Shown: one piece after another, positions 46,353 to 54,906 of the stretch
Position numbering within the stretch: position 1 is the first letter of the stretch
Layout: every line of letters begins with the position of its first letter
Source of the DNA: Agrobacterium tumefaciens
GTDB taxonomy: Bacteria > Pseudomonadota > Alphaproteobacteria > Rhizobiales > Rhizobiaceae
Assembly (NCBI RefSeq): GCF_005221385.1
Contig: NZ_CP039903.1
Location: 1,426,001-1,490,000 of the forward strand
Length of the DNA: 64,000 bases
Reading direction: 5' to 3'
Position numbers and translations under genes: made by a program
The notes under the pieces: generated by a model
What the model was told of the DNA's origin: nothing
Seen by the model: the letters and a program-made list of their open reading frames with translations, nothing else
Databases searched by the model: none

Positions 46353-49196
46353 TTATCCCGCCTCGTTGACCCGCTGCATGGCCGTCTTCAGGCCTGTCAA
46401 CTGCACCTCGAGTTCCGCCTTGCGCTCGCGCTCAGTGGCCACAACCTCCGGATCGGCATTGGCGACGAATTTTTCGTTCGAGAGCTTCTTGTCGATACGT
46501 TCCATTTCCGCATCCACCTTGCCGATCGCCTTTTCAAGACGGGCCTTCTCAGCCGCGAGATCGACAAGGTTGCCGAGCGGCAGGCAGACCGTGGCTTCAC
46601 CGATGATGATCTGGGCCGAACCCTTCGGCGCGACATCGCCGGCACGGATTTCATCGGCCCGCGCTAAGCGCCGGATAGCGGCAGCGTGGCGGTCGAGCCG
46701 CGCTTCGGTGGAGGTGTTGGCGCCGACAACCACCAGCGAGGCAGTCGCACCCGGCGGCACATTCATTTCGGCGCGCGTCGAGCGGATGCCGGAAACGAGA
46801 TCGATCAGCCAGTTGATTTCCGCAGCCGAAGCGTCGTCGCGGAATTCCGGCACCGGCCAGTCTGTGAGGCAGAGCAGATCGTCGCGCTCCTCCCCTTCAC
46901 CGGCCGTATGCGCCCACAACTCTTCCGTCATGAACGGCATGAAGGGATGCAGCAGCTTGTAGATCTCATCCAGAACATAGGCCGCGCAGGCCTGCGATTC
47001 CGTCTTCGCCTTTTCATCCTCGCCACTGAAGACGGGCTTCAGCAGTTCCAGATACCAGTCGCAGAACTGGTTCCAGACGAAACGGTAGAGAATGCCGGAA
47101 GCATCGTTGAAACGGAAGTTCTCAAGCGAGGCCGTCACATCGCGCGCCGTATTGGCAAGCTCGGTCAGGATCCAGCGGTTGATCGTCAGCGAGGCGGTTT
47201 CGGGCAGGAAGTGCGGATCGCGCTTCACGCCGTTCATTTCGGCAAAGCGTGTGGCGTTCCACAGCTTGGTGCCGAAGTTGCGATACCCGGCGATACGCGC
47301 GGGATCGAGCTTCACGTCGCGGCCCTGCGCCGCCATGATGGCAAGCGTGAAGCGCAGCGCATCCGCACCATATTCGTCGATCAGCTCCAGGGGATCGATG
47401 ACGTTGCCCTTGGACTTCGACATCTTCTGGCCGTTCTTGTCGCGAACCAGCGCGTGAATATAGACCGTGCTGAACGGCTCAACCGGGTTGCCGGCATCGT
47501 CCTTCATGAAATGCAGGCCCATCTGCATCATGCGCACCACCCAGAACGGGATGATGTCAAAGCCGGTGACCAGCACGTTGGTCGGATAATAACGCGCCAG
47601 TTCCGGCGTCTCTTCCGGCCAGCCCAGCGTCGAGAACGGCCAGAGCGCCGACGAGAACCAGGTGTCGAGCACGTCTTCGTCGCGGGTCAGGATTTCGCCC
47701 GGCTTGAAGTTCTCAAGCTTCTCCTCAACCCAGGCCTTCCACGGACCTTCATGGGCGATGTAATGCTGGATGGCCGCCTGCAGCGCCTCTTCCTCGGTCT
47801 TTTCAACGAAGACCTGCCCATCCGGGCCGTACCATGCGGGAATCTGGTGTCCCCACCACAATTGCCGCGAGATACACCAGGGCTGGATGTTCTCCATCCA
47901 CTGGAAATAGGTGTTTTCCCAGTTCTTCGGCACGAAATTGGTGCGGCCTTCTCGAACCGAGGCAATCGCCGGCTGCGCCAGCGTCTTGTTATCCACCCAC
48001 CATTGATCGGTCAGACGCGGCTCGATCGGCACGCCGCCGCGGTCACCATGCGGCACCACGTGCTTGTGCGGCTCGATCTTGTCGAGCAGGCCGGCTTCCT
48101 CGAAGATTTCGACGATGATCTTGCGCGCGGTAAAGCGGTCCTGTCCTTCCAGACGATCCCATGCGCCATGCAGGGCGGCCGGATGATTGAGGCCCTCGAG
48201 GAAATCCTCATTCTCCTTGATGGAGATGGTGCCGTCGATATTCATGACGTTGATGGCGCGAAGGCCGCAGCGCTTGCCGACTTCGAAATCGTTGAAATCA
48301 TGTGCAGGCGTGATCTTGACCGCACCGGTACCAGCCGTCGGATCGGCATAGTCGTCGGCAACGATCGGGATCTTGCGGCCAACGATCGGCAGGATGACAT
48401 GCTTGCCGACGATACCCTTGTAACGCTCGTCCTCCGGGTTAACCGCAACACCGGTATCGCCGAGCATCGTTTCCGGACGTGTCGTGGCGACGACAATGTA
48501 GTCGCGCGTTTCGAACTCGGTGGGCGTTCCGTCGGCATCGAAAGCGACGGGGTACTCATAGGTCACACCCTTTTCCAGCGGAAAGCGGAAATGCCAGAGA
48601 TTGCCCTTCATCTCGATCTGTTCGACTTCCATGTCGGAAATCGCAGTCTGCAGCTTGGGGTCCCAGTTGACGAGACGCTTGTCCTTGTAGATCAGGTTCT
48701 GCTTGTAGAGCGTGACGAAGACTTCGAGAACAGCCTCGGAGAGACCCTCATCCATGGTGAAGCGCTCACGCGACCAGTCGCAGGAAGCGCCGAGGCGCTT
48801 CAGCTGGTTGAAGATCAAACCACCGGACTCAGCTTTCCATTCCCAGACCTTTTCCACGAAGGCTTCACGGCCCATCTCGCGGCGGCCCGGAAGCTGCTGT
48901 TCCATCAGCTTGCGCTCGACAACCATCTGGGTGGCGATGCCGGCATGGTCCATGCCCGGCTGCCACAGCACATCCTTGCCGCGCATACGCTCGAAGCGAA
49001 CCAATATGTCCTGCAGCGTATTGTTGAGCGCATGGCCCATATGCAGGGAGCCCGTCACATTCGGCGGCGGGATGACGATGGTGAAGGTTTCCGCGCCCGG
49101 CTTGGCATTGGCGCCGGCACGGAAAGCATTCGCCTCGTCCCATGCTTTGGCGATCTTTGGTTCGACGGCTGCGGAATCGTAGGTCTTCTCGAGCAT
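46353..49196 (-). CDS. valS: Valyl-tRNA synthetase
   Basis: A 947-residue class I synthetase. IPPPNVTGSLHMGHALNNTL contains HMGH; KMSKSKGNVIDPLELIDEYG contains KMSKS. The editing domain (about residues 180-370) has GTGAVKITPAHDFNDFEVG. The C-terminal tRNA-binding coiled-coil is near residues 875-945 (AAEKARLEKAIGKVDAEMERI). The start MLEKTYDSAAVEPKIAKAW is typical of alphaproteobacteria. It follows popZ in the same direction with its terminator. Confidence 0.97.
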   Translation of the reverse strand: MLEKTYDSAAVEPKIAKAWDEANAFRAGANAKPGAETFTIVIPPPNVTGSLHMGHALNNTLQDILVRFERMRGKDVLWQPGMDHAGIATQMVVERKLMEQQLPGRREMGREAFVEKVWEWKAESGGLIFNQLKRLGASCDWSRERFTMDEGLSEAVLEVFVTLYKQNLIYKDKRLVNWDPKLQTAISDMEVEQIEMKGNLWHFRFPLEKGVTYEYPVAFDADGTPTEFETRDYIVVATTRPETMLGDTGVAVNPEDERYKGIVGKHVILPIVGRKIPIVADDYADPTAGTGAVKITPAHDFNDFEVGKRCGLRAINVMNIDGTISIKENEDFLEGLNHPAALHGAWDRLEGQDRFTARKIIVEIFEEAGLLDKIEPHKHVVPHGDRGGVPIEPRLTDQWWVDNKTLAQPAIASVREGRTNFVPKNWENTYFQWMENIQPWCISRQLWWGHQIPAWYGPDGQVFVEKTEEEALQAAIQHYIAHEGPWKAWVEEKLENFKPGEILTRDEDVLDTWFSSALWPFSTLGWPEETPELARYYPTNVLVTGFDIIPFWVVRMMQMGLHFMKDDAGNPVEPFSTVYIHALVRDKNGQKMSKSKGNVIDPLELIDEYGADALRFTLAIMAAQGRDVKLDPARIAGYRNFGTKLWNATRFAEMNGVKRDPHFLPETASLTINRWILTELANTARDVTASLENFRFNDASGILYRFVWNQFCDWYLELLKPVFSGEDEKAKTESQACAAYVLDEIYKLLHPFMPFMTEELWAHTAGEGEERDDLLCLTDWPVPEFRDDASAAEINWLIDLVSGIRSTRAEMNVPPGATASLVVVGANTSTEARLDRHAAAIRRLARADEIRAGDVAPKGSAQIIIGEATVCLPLGNLVDLAAEKARLEKAIGKVDAEMERIDKKLSNEKFVANADPEVVATERERKAELEVQLTGLKTAMQRVNEAG

Positions 49197-49345
49197 TTCC
49201 TGACCTGAATTTTAGAGTTCTTGTGTGGATTTTTTAAATAAGGATGGATGGTCGAGAGTCAACAGAAACCGACCCGCTTAAGCCGCCGATTGAGCGACCC
49301 TGCACACGACTATGCCCCCATAACGCCTTCATCTTCAACAAAAAA

Positions 49346-49367
49346 GCCGCCCCGATGCCGGAGCGGC
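49346..49367 (-). terminator. Rho-independent terminator of popZ
   Basis: GCCGCCCC and GGAGCGGC pair with one G-T wobble round a six-base loop and are followed by TTTTTTG on the minus strand. It is 50 bases after the popZ stop. Confidence 0.85.
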
Positions 49368-49417
49368 CCCTGTTTCGTCATGGCCCGACGCATTTGCGAC
49401 AGGCGGCTTGAGAGAAC

Positions 49418-50383
49418 TTAACGGCGCGAACCGCGCGCGACGCGCTCGATTTCCTCGCGCACGAGACGCTCCACCAAAGTCGGCAGATTGTCTTCCAGCC
49501 AGTCCTGCAACATCGGCCGCAGCATCTCGGCAGCCAGATCCTCGATCGAGCGCCGCTCGACGCCATCGAACACATCGGCAAGTTCGCTGAAGGAACGGGC
49601 GATCTGCGCGCCGGCGGCAGCGGAAATAAGATTGAGCGACAAAGCGCTCTCCGGTTCCGCCTTCGGCTCGGCCAGATCGAATTTAGGCATCTCGACGGCA
49701 GGCTGGTGCACTTCGATTTCGAAATGCTCCTTGGGGAGCGGCGTTTCGATCGCGCCACGCAAGGCAAGCTGATCAAAAGCGCTCTCGACAAAAGGCGCAT
49801 TTTCGATGGCGGCGGCGGCGGCGCGATCCTCGGCAGCGAAAGGCACCGGCTGTTCGCCGGCAGCGGCAGCGGCAGCGGTTGCCGCCATCAGCGGCCGCAC
49901 ATCCGTCGGACGCTGCGGCGCCGGACGTTCAGCCGGTGTTACGCTTGAGAAAGATGCGGCGGGCGCAGCCGGTGCGGGCTCTGTTGCGCCACGCTGCGCC
50001 TGCGCTGCAAATGCCTGTGGCCCCATCGCGGCGTTGCGGTCGGCGGCGGCGCGAACACGCGCTGCAACGTCGGCCAGCGACATGGTCTTCTCGGCGGAGA
50101 TTTCCGGCTGTTCCGGCATCGGCATTTCGGAAGCCGGCGAATAATCTTGTGCGGGCCGAGCGCCATAGGCCTGGTTTGCGGCGGGAGGAACGCGGGCCGG
50201 CGGGCTGACGGGCTCCGTCACGAAGGCCGCTTCACCGGCGGCATCGTCTTCATCGTCATAAACCGGCGGCAACTGTCCGGAAAACGCACCGGCAGGTCCC
50301 GGCTCGTTGCTTTCGATGATCCGGCGTATCGACGCCAGAATCTCTTCCATGGACGGTTCACGCGCTACGCTTGGCTGAGCCAT
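49418..50383 (-). CDS. popZ: Pole-organizing protein PopZ (DUF2497)
   Basis: A 321-residue protein with the short N-terminal helix MAQPSVAREPSMEEILASIR, a long Pro/Ala/Glu-rich disordered middle (about 30-235) and the conserved oligomerising C-terminal helices (SFSELADVFDGVERRSIEDL, then AAEMLRPMLQDWLEDNLPTL and VERLVREEIERVAR). This is the plan of Caulobacter PopZ, with a longer linker. In Agrobacterium PopZ marks the growing pole and is needed for chromosome segregation and cell division. It is upstream of valS in the same direction. The reading as PopZ is strong because of the C-terminal family region. Confidence 0.9.
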   Translation of the reverse strand: MAQPSVAREPSMEEILASIRRIIESNEPGPAGAFSGQLPPVYDDEDDAAGEAAFVTEPVSPPARVPPAANQAYGARPAQDYSPASEMPMPEQPEISAEKTMSLADVAARVRAAADRNAAMGPQAFAAQAQRGATEPAPAAPAASFSSVTPAERPAPQRPTDVRPLMAATAAAAAAGEQPVPFAAEDRAAAAAIENAPFVESAFDQLALRGAIETPLPKEHFEIEVHQPAVEMPKFDLAEPKAEPESALSLNLISAAAGAQIARSFSELADVFDGVERRSIEDLAAEMLRPMLQDWLEDNLPTLVERLVREEIERVARGSRR

Positions 50384-50794
50384 ATCAATCCCCGGTTTCC
50401 ACTCTTGAGCGCTCAGGCCGTATCGCTCTGGATACCGGACATGGCGCTTCGCACCTGTTCAATTCTTACATCGCGTCCGTGACAGCCGAAGCCGGCTGTC
50501 GTGCCGATGCTCTGAAACATGTTCGGACAAAACCGCCGGGCGTTTTTGCCGTCCCTGTTGCAGGATCATGCGGGGCAGAAATACGCACACCCCGAATCAC
50601 CCTTAGTCTAGGGCAGCATAGTCAGGAACTAAATCACTGATTCGACAAGTTTCGCCGTGATGCACAGCTTTGTGAGAACAGGCTGTCAAGCCGTCGCCAC
50701 TGGGCAAGCGGGGCGCAGCACGCAGGCCCCGCAAAAAACAAACGCCGGGGCGGAAGGTCCACCCCGGCGTAAACAGCGATAATATGTCTATGGA
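50384..50794. other. Intergenic region between popZ and the Pcm-like gene
   Basis: No gene is visible in these 411 bases. It contains the terminator of the Pcm-like gene near its right end and should hold the popZ promoter at the left. In some relatives a tolC gene lies between these two genes; it is not here. Confidence 0.55.
50743..50769 (-). terminator. Rho-independent terminator of the Pcm-like gene
   Basis: On the minus strand ACGCCGGGGTGG pairs with CCGCCCCGGCGT round a short loop, with one T-G wobble, followed by TTGTTTTTTG. It is 26 bases after the stop. Confidence 0.85.
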
Positions 50795-51466
50795 TCAAAA
50801 AACGAATTCTGCCGCCTTGGCAAAACCGGGCAGAGGCTTGATGGAGGCGTTGAAGGAGCTTGCAGCCGATGTGCTGTTGCCATCACGGCGATAGACAGTG
50901 GCCTTTGCGGCGTTGCCATATCCGACAACAACGACCAGACGTCCGCCGTCGCGCAGCTGGTCGGTCAGCGCCGCCGGCACTTCCTCGACCGAACCGTTGA
51001 CGAAAACCAGATCATAGGGCGCTTCGCCCGCATAACCCTTTTCGAGATCGCCGGTCACGACAGCGACATTGTCATATCCGAGCGAAGCCAGCGTCTCGGT
51101 TGCCTGCGCCGCCAGCGCTTCGTCACATTCGAGCGAAACCACCGAACCGGCCAGCTGCGAAAGGATGGCGGCCGCGTAACCGGAACCACCGCCGACTTCA
51201 AGCACCACATCTTCCTTGGATACGGCGGCAAGCTGCAGCAGTTTCGCCAACGGCGACGCTTTCATGACATAGCGCGCCGGGCGGCCGTCGCGGGCCGGAC
51301 ATATCTGCATATCCTCATCCGCATAGGCAATCTGCCGCACGCCCGCCGGCACGAAGGCCTCGCGCGGCACGCTCAAAAACGCCTTCAGCACCGAATGCGA
51401 AGTCACGTCAGTCGTGCGCAGCTGGCTGTCGACCATATTGGCGCGCGCGGTTTCGAAATCCATCAT
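50795..51466 (-). CDS. Protein-L-isoaspartate O-methyltransferase-like protein (second paralogue)
   Basis: A 223-residue PCMT-family protein: DFETARANMVDSQLRTTDVT, VPREAFVPAG, VLEVGGGSGYAAAILSQLAG as SAM motif I and YDLVFVNGSVEEVPAALTDQL. The PCMT substrate region is shortened to ADEDMQI, and the motif-I GTGSG of true Pcm is GGGSG. It may not repair isoaspartate; the family member next to tolC/popZ in Rhizobiales is usually listed only as Pcm-like. Two adjacent ATG codons (51466, 51463) are possible starts. Confidence 0.82.
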   Translation of the reverse strand: MMDFETARANMVDSQLRTTDVTSHSVLKAFLSVPREAFVPAGVRQIAYADEDMQICPARDGRPARYVMKASPLAKLLQLAAVSKEDVVLEVGGGSGYAAAILSQLAGSVVSLECDEALAAQATETLASLGYDNVAVVTGDLEKGYAGEAPYDLVFVNGSVEEVPAALTDQLRDGGRLVVVVGYGNAAKATVYRRDGNSTSAASSFNASIKPLPGFAKAAEFVF

Positions 51467-51710
51467 GTCCTTATCGCCTCAATTTCACGGATGCCGGTCG
51501 GGAAGCCTCGGCTCCAAAAGCTCAAAACGGCGCAGGTTTCCCCTCACCTTTGGATAATCTCATAATTGCCAAGGCGCGCGCTTTCAAGCGCGGTGAGTGG
51601 GATGTGCGGGAAAAAGCGAAATGACAGGGATTTTTTAAAACAGCAAAGACGGTCAATCACCGCAAAGCGGGAGATATCTTCAAGACGGCATCTGCTGTTT
51701 GTGGAAATTT

Positions 51711-51784
51711 TGGAGGCCTCGCCCGGAATTGAACCGGGGTACAAGGATTTGCAGTCCTCTGCGTCACCACTCCGCCACGAGGCC
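51711..51784 (-). tRNA. tRNA-Cys (GCA)
   Basis: On the minus strand a 74-base cloverleaf starts GGCCTCG and ends CGAGGCC-T-CCA, with the acceptor pair perfect over 7 bases, discriminator U73 and an encoded CCA. The anticodon stem-loop AGGACTGCAAATCCT gives anticodon GCA. The T arm CCCCGGTTCAATTCCGGG is standard. U73 and GCA are the known identity elements of cysteinyl-tRNA synthetase. Confidence 0.96.
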
Positions 51785-52024
51785 TCACACGCTCTTCATT
51801 CGAGCGATGGCGGGCATTTAGAACGAATCCATTTTGGGCGCAAGAGGGTTCGTTCCGAATGTGGTGTTTTTTCAGGCCGGATGGGCGCAACTCGTCAGCC
51901 CACCATCTAAGCGCTTAAGATTCCGTGTTTTTTTGTATCTTCCTCTTATTTCAAAGGAAAAAACGCCCGCATCCGGCGCATTTGCGGCAGTGCGGGCGAT
52001 TGTTGTCAGGCCGATTGCGAGCGA

Positions 52025-52177
52025 TCAGATGCGCCCAAGCAGAACCAGGATCAGGACGATGACCAGAACCAGTCCGAGACCGCCCGACGGGCCATAACCG
52101 TAATTATGATAACCCCAGCTTGGTAGCGCGCCGATCAGGAACAGAATAAGCAGGATGACGAGGATGGTGCCGAGCAT
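52025..52177 (-). CDS. DUF3309-type small membrane protein
   Basis: A 50-residue protein with two hydrophobic segments (MLGTILVILLILFLIGALPS and GLGLVLVIVLILVLLGRI) separated by a Tyr/Gly loop (WGYHNYGYGPSGG). This matches the DUF3309 family of small hydrophobic proteins widespread in Proteobacteria, of unknown function. GGAGGG lies 6 bases before the ATG on the minus strand. It is transcribed alone. It was found by reading the strand directly because it is short. Confidence 0.75.
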   Translation of the reverse strand: MLGTILVILLILFLIGALPSWGYHNYGYGPSGGLGLVLVIVLILVLLGRI

Positions 52178-52704
52178 GTTTAACCCTCCGCTATTGGCAT
52201 GTGTCTGTCTGTTTCAATGACGGAGCACGAAAAAGGTTCCCCGCAGTTCCTCCCCCTCCAGCCAGCCCCCCTGGAAGCACAGCAGCCGTTTCAAAGGGTT
52301 AAAGCGCTGTCTGCGGTGAGGACCCGCGTCCGCCCCGTGAAGCAAAATAATTTGCCGGATAACGGCTTCGACGGCAGGCATTGAAACGGGGCGGGTCTCG
52401 AGGCCAAATATTCCTGAGCGTCTATGACCGGCAATGGTAGCGATTTATTCGTGGTAATTTCTCGGTCTATGTCCATTGGCGGTTGTTCGTTACTCTATAA
52501 CAAGTCCCCCGTACCCTGAAACTGGCGGGAGACAGAGAGATCTGGCATCACTGGCAGTGCGCCAGATCTCTCCCGCCCTCCCCGGCAAGCCACAAATCTC
52601 CCCTTAAGGCACACGGATATTTGACTGACGGTGATATGCGCTTCTCTTGCCTTGCCGGTTTCACTCCGGCTAGACCCGGACCGGGAGGGAGAAACGAGAA
52701 TCAT
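52178..52704. other. Intergenic region with a long inverted repeat
   Basis: No gene is visible in 527 bases. The notable element is the inverted repeat at 52524-52577, described separately. The rest has no recognisable feature. Confidence 0.5.
52524..52577. repeat. Long near-perfect inverted repeat
   Basis: GAGAGATCTGGC (52535-52546) and GCCAGATCTCTC (52561-52572) are perfectly complementary; the loop itself is nearly palindromic (CACTG-g-CAGTG), and outer arms GGCGGGAG and CTCCCGCC extend the stem with a small bulge. The whole could form a hairpin of more than 20 pairs in RNA. No T-run follows on either strand. Confidence 0.8.
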
Positions 52705-52809
52705 ATGTCCGGTTTTGCGAACCTCATCCCGCTTTTCATCTTTGGCCTCCTCGTCTACGCTTTCTTCCGCTGGGTCGCGCGCGACATTCAGAATCCGAAA
52801 AGCAAATAG
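52705..52809 (+). CDS. Small single-pass membrane protein, unknown
   Basis: A 34-residue frame: MSGFANLIPLFIFGLLVYAF then FRWVARDIQNPKSK. One membrane helix with a basic tail. A purine-rich stretch (GGGAGGGAGAAACGAGAA) precedes the ATG, though the strongest part is somewhat far. Function unknown. It is the first of a set of small genes on the plus strand. Confidence 0.5.
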   Translation: MSGFANLIPLFIFGLLVYAFFRWVARDIQNPKSK

Positions 52810-52895
52810 ACGGGAAGAATAATCCTTCATCTTCTTGCCTGACGGGAACCGCTGCGCCTCCATATCGTTTTCGCAGACGCACTTCGGAGGACAGG

Positions 52896-53201
52896 ATGAA
52901 AACGCTCCTATCATCGGCCACTATCGCGCTCACACTGGCGCTGGCGGGATGCACCACAGTCGGACCGCCCCCCTATACTGGACCGGCGCCCTATGTCGCG
53001 CCGATCCCCGGCAGTATTACCTACAGAGGCCAGCCGCGCACCAAGCTGACGAAATCGCCTATCGGCAGCACCTTCAGCCACGAATTCCGTATCGATGGCA
53101 GCACAAGGGCGGTGGAAACCTACCGGATCGCGCCTGACCGCTCGCTGGAGCTTATCGACCGGCGCATCATTCGCGACTGGCTGTTCGGACGCGACGACTG
53201 A
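52896..53201 (+). CDS. Small lipoprotein, unknown
   Basis: A 101-residue protein with a lipoprotein signal (MKTLLSSATIALTLALAGC; lipobox LALAGC, Cys19), a Pro/Gly/Tyr-rich linker, and a short beta-rich domain (RTKLTKSPIGSTFSHEFRID and TYRIAPDRSLELIDRRIIR). GGAGGACAGG lies before the ATG. It should be anchored in the inner leaflet of the outer membrane. No family recognised. Confidence 0.75.
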   Translation: MKTLLSSATIALTLALAGCTTVGPPPYTGPAPYVAPIPGSITYRGQPRTKLTKSPIGSTFSHEFRIDGSTRAVETYRIAPDRSLELIDRRIIRDWLFGRDD

Positions 53202-53284
53202 CCGCACCGCACCGGGACCGAAACGGATTGCGCATTCAGGCCGCTTCGGTTAGAGCCGGGCACGACAAACAATACGGATAGGCG

Positions 53285-53530
53285 ATGAACACGCGCTGGC
53301 AAAAACCCGTCCTGATCGCGTTTGAAACGCCGGGCGAATACACGAGCATCGAAACCACGCAGGCAGCTTCCTGGGCGCTGATCGAAGATTGGCCGATCGA
53401 AGATGGCGATGCGCTGGACAAGGCGCTGCTCATCTGCGCCGCCGTCGATGCTGGCCGGAAAAAGCCGGAAGATGCGCGCAAGGCTTTCCTCGCCGCCGCC
53501 ATTGAAGCAGGCCTTGATTTCAAGGCTTGA
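53285..53530 (+). CDS. DUF982 protein
   Basis: An 81-residue protein with the DUF982 pattern: KPVLIAFETPGEYTSIETTQ, AASWALIEDWPIEDGDALDKAL and ARKAFLAAAIEAGL. Such proteins are numerous in rhizobia, often as paralogues, with no known function. It is predicted cytoplasmic. Confidence 0.8.
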   Translation: MNTRWQKPVLIAFETPGEYTSIETTQAASWALIEDWPIEDGDALDKALLICAAVDAGRKKPEDARKAFLAAAIEAGLDFKA

Positions 53531-53617
53531 CGGCAACTGGCTCGCCTGCCGCAGGACGATAGGACGTGCGCTGCGGCGCTGAAATTTCAAGACAACAGGT
53601 TCGATGGATAAAAACCG

Positions 53618-53725
53618 ATGGAAGCTTCCGGAAACATGAAAAAAGCCCTGTTCATCTTTCTTCTCTCCTGCCTCGCAATCGGCCTCATCGGCCACCTTGT
53701 CGTCGCCTTCGTCGTCACGGGCTGA
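53618..53725 (+). CDS. Small single-pass membrane protein, unknown
   Basis: A 35-residue frame, MEASGNMKKALFIFLLSCLA with a hydrophobic continuation ending VVTG. A second Met at residue 7 (MKKALFIFLL) could be the true start, making it a signal-like 29-residue peptide. No strong ribosome binding site precedes the first ATG; GGAAAC precedes the second. Function unknown. Confidence 0.4.
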   Translation: MEASGNMKKALFIFLLSCLAIGLIGHLVVAFVVTG

Positions 53726-53853
53726 AGCGCCCAAGGCACCTTCGCCACACGCGGAATGGCAAGGCATTAAAAATCTCTAAATTTCATCCTTCTGTTATGG
53801 AACCGCAATAGGCTCTGTCCGTTCTCTTTTCGCCCGACACAAGGAGGATTGAA

Positions 53854-53943
53854 ATGCGTGACGGATTGAACGGTTTTCTAGAAATCTCGATGCTCGGCTT
53901 CGTGGTCGCAAGCTGCCTTTTCATGGTCAACCTGCCGATCTGA
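53854..53943 (+). CDS. 29-residue membrane microprotein
   Basis: MRDGLNGFLEISMLGFVVAS followed by CLFMVNLPI. A perfect Shine-Dalgarno (AAGGAGG) lies 7 bases before the ATG and a strong bidirectional terminator (54002-54025) follows 58 bases after the stop, so this very short gene is well bracketed. One membrane helix. Function unknown. Confidence 0.6.
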   Translation: MRDGLNGFLEISMLGFVVASCLFMVNLPI

Positions 53944-54001
53944 CCCGCCTTAAAATCCTTTCCCGACGGCACCGGTGACGTAATGATGCCGGAGTTAAGA
54001 A

Positions 54002-54025
54002 AAATGCGGCCTTTCGGCCGCATTT
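54002..54025. terminator. Bidirectional rho-independent terminator
   Basis: AAATGCGGCC-tttc-GGCCGCATTT is a perfect 10-bp stem with T-rich sequence on both sides (TTTCTTTT on plus; TTTTTCTT on minus). It serves the plus-strand microprotein and the minus-strand wrbA, whose stop is 21 bases away. Confidence 0.92.
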
Positions 54026-54045
54026 CTTTTCAACAAAACTTGGTT

Positions 54046-54645
54046 TCAGGCCGAGAGCTTGGCGGCAATTTTCGCCACATGCGCGCCCTGGAAACGCGCG
54101 CCTTCCAGTTCGATTTCAGAAGGCTGGCGCGATCCGTCACCATCGGTGATGGTGGAAGCGCCGTAGGGCGAACCGCCTTTGATTTCATCGACACCCATCT
54201 GACCCTGGAAGGCATAGGGAAGGCCGACAACGGCCATGCCGTGATGCAGGAAGGTGGGAAGGAAGCCAAGAACGGTCGATTCCTGGCCGCCATGCTGGGT
54301 AGCGGAAGAGGTGAAGGCCGAGCCGACCTTGCCAACCAGCTTGCCGTTGAACCACAGGCCGCCGGTCTGATCCCAGAAATTGCGCATCTGCGAGGCGACC
54401 GTGCCGAAGCGCGTGCCGGCGCCGACGATGATGGCGTCGTATTCAGCGAGTTCGTCCACGGTTGCAATCGGCGCTGCCTGATCCAGCTTGAAGTGGGAGG
54501 CCTTGGCGACCTCTTCCGGAACCAGTTCGGGAACGCGCTTGACCACGGCTTCCGCGCCGGTGGATTTGACGCCTTCGGCGACGGCATAGGCCATTGTCTC
54601 GATATGACCGTAAGCAGAGTAATAAAGTACCAGAACCTTCGTCAT
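54046..54645 (-). CDS. wrbA: NAD(P)H:quinone oxidoreductase, WrbA type
   Basis: A 199-residue flavodoxin-fold FMN enzyme that reduces quinones by two electrons. [21 protein letters not shown] is the FMN phosphate loop; [21 protein letters not shown] with [21 protein letters not shown] and [14 protein letters not shown] [20 protein letters not shown] are family signatures. ATG 54645 preceded by AAGGAAAC gives the family length; in-frame ATGs upstream (54717) would add an unusual extension. Confidence 0.94.
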   Translation of the reverse strand: MTKVLVLYYSAYGHIETMAYAVAEGVKSTGAEAVVKRVPELVPEEVAKASHFKLDQAAPIATVDELAEYDAIIVGAGTRFGTVASQMRNFWDQTGGLWFNGKLVGKVGSAFTSSATQHGGQESTVLGFLPTFLHHGMAVVGLPYAFQGQMGVDEIKGGSPYGASTITDGDGSRQPSEIELEGARFQGAHVAKIAAKLSA

Positions 54646-54906
54646 TCTCTTTGTTTCCTTTGCTGGAACTGTTTCCGGCGTGCCGGCCAGAAGCTTTTTC
54701 AAAAACTCGATGATCATCGGCGTTGACCCGTCAAATGTGTGTGACGAAAACCTAGCCCACGGCCCCTCATCCCGCCAGCCGGGGATTGGCATACGCACTG
54801 TTCACCATGAGTGAACGGAAAACCGAAATGTCAACTATTTACAAAAGGACATTTTTTCAAAACCGCTTTGCATTCAGCAGGAGCAGGGCTAACGTCGGGG
54901 AAACAG

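Noticed and set aside
46686..49208. An 840-codon plus-strand frame opposite valS
   Set aside because: It is a shadow of the synthetase gene, with low-complexity Arg/His-rich composition and no known domain.
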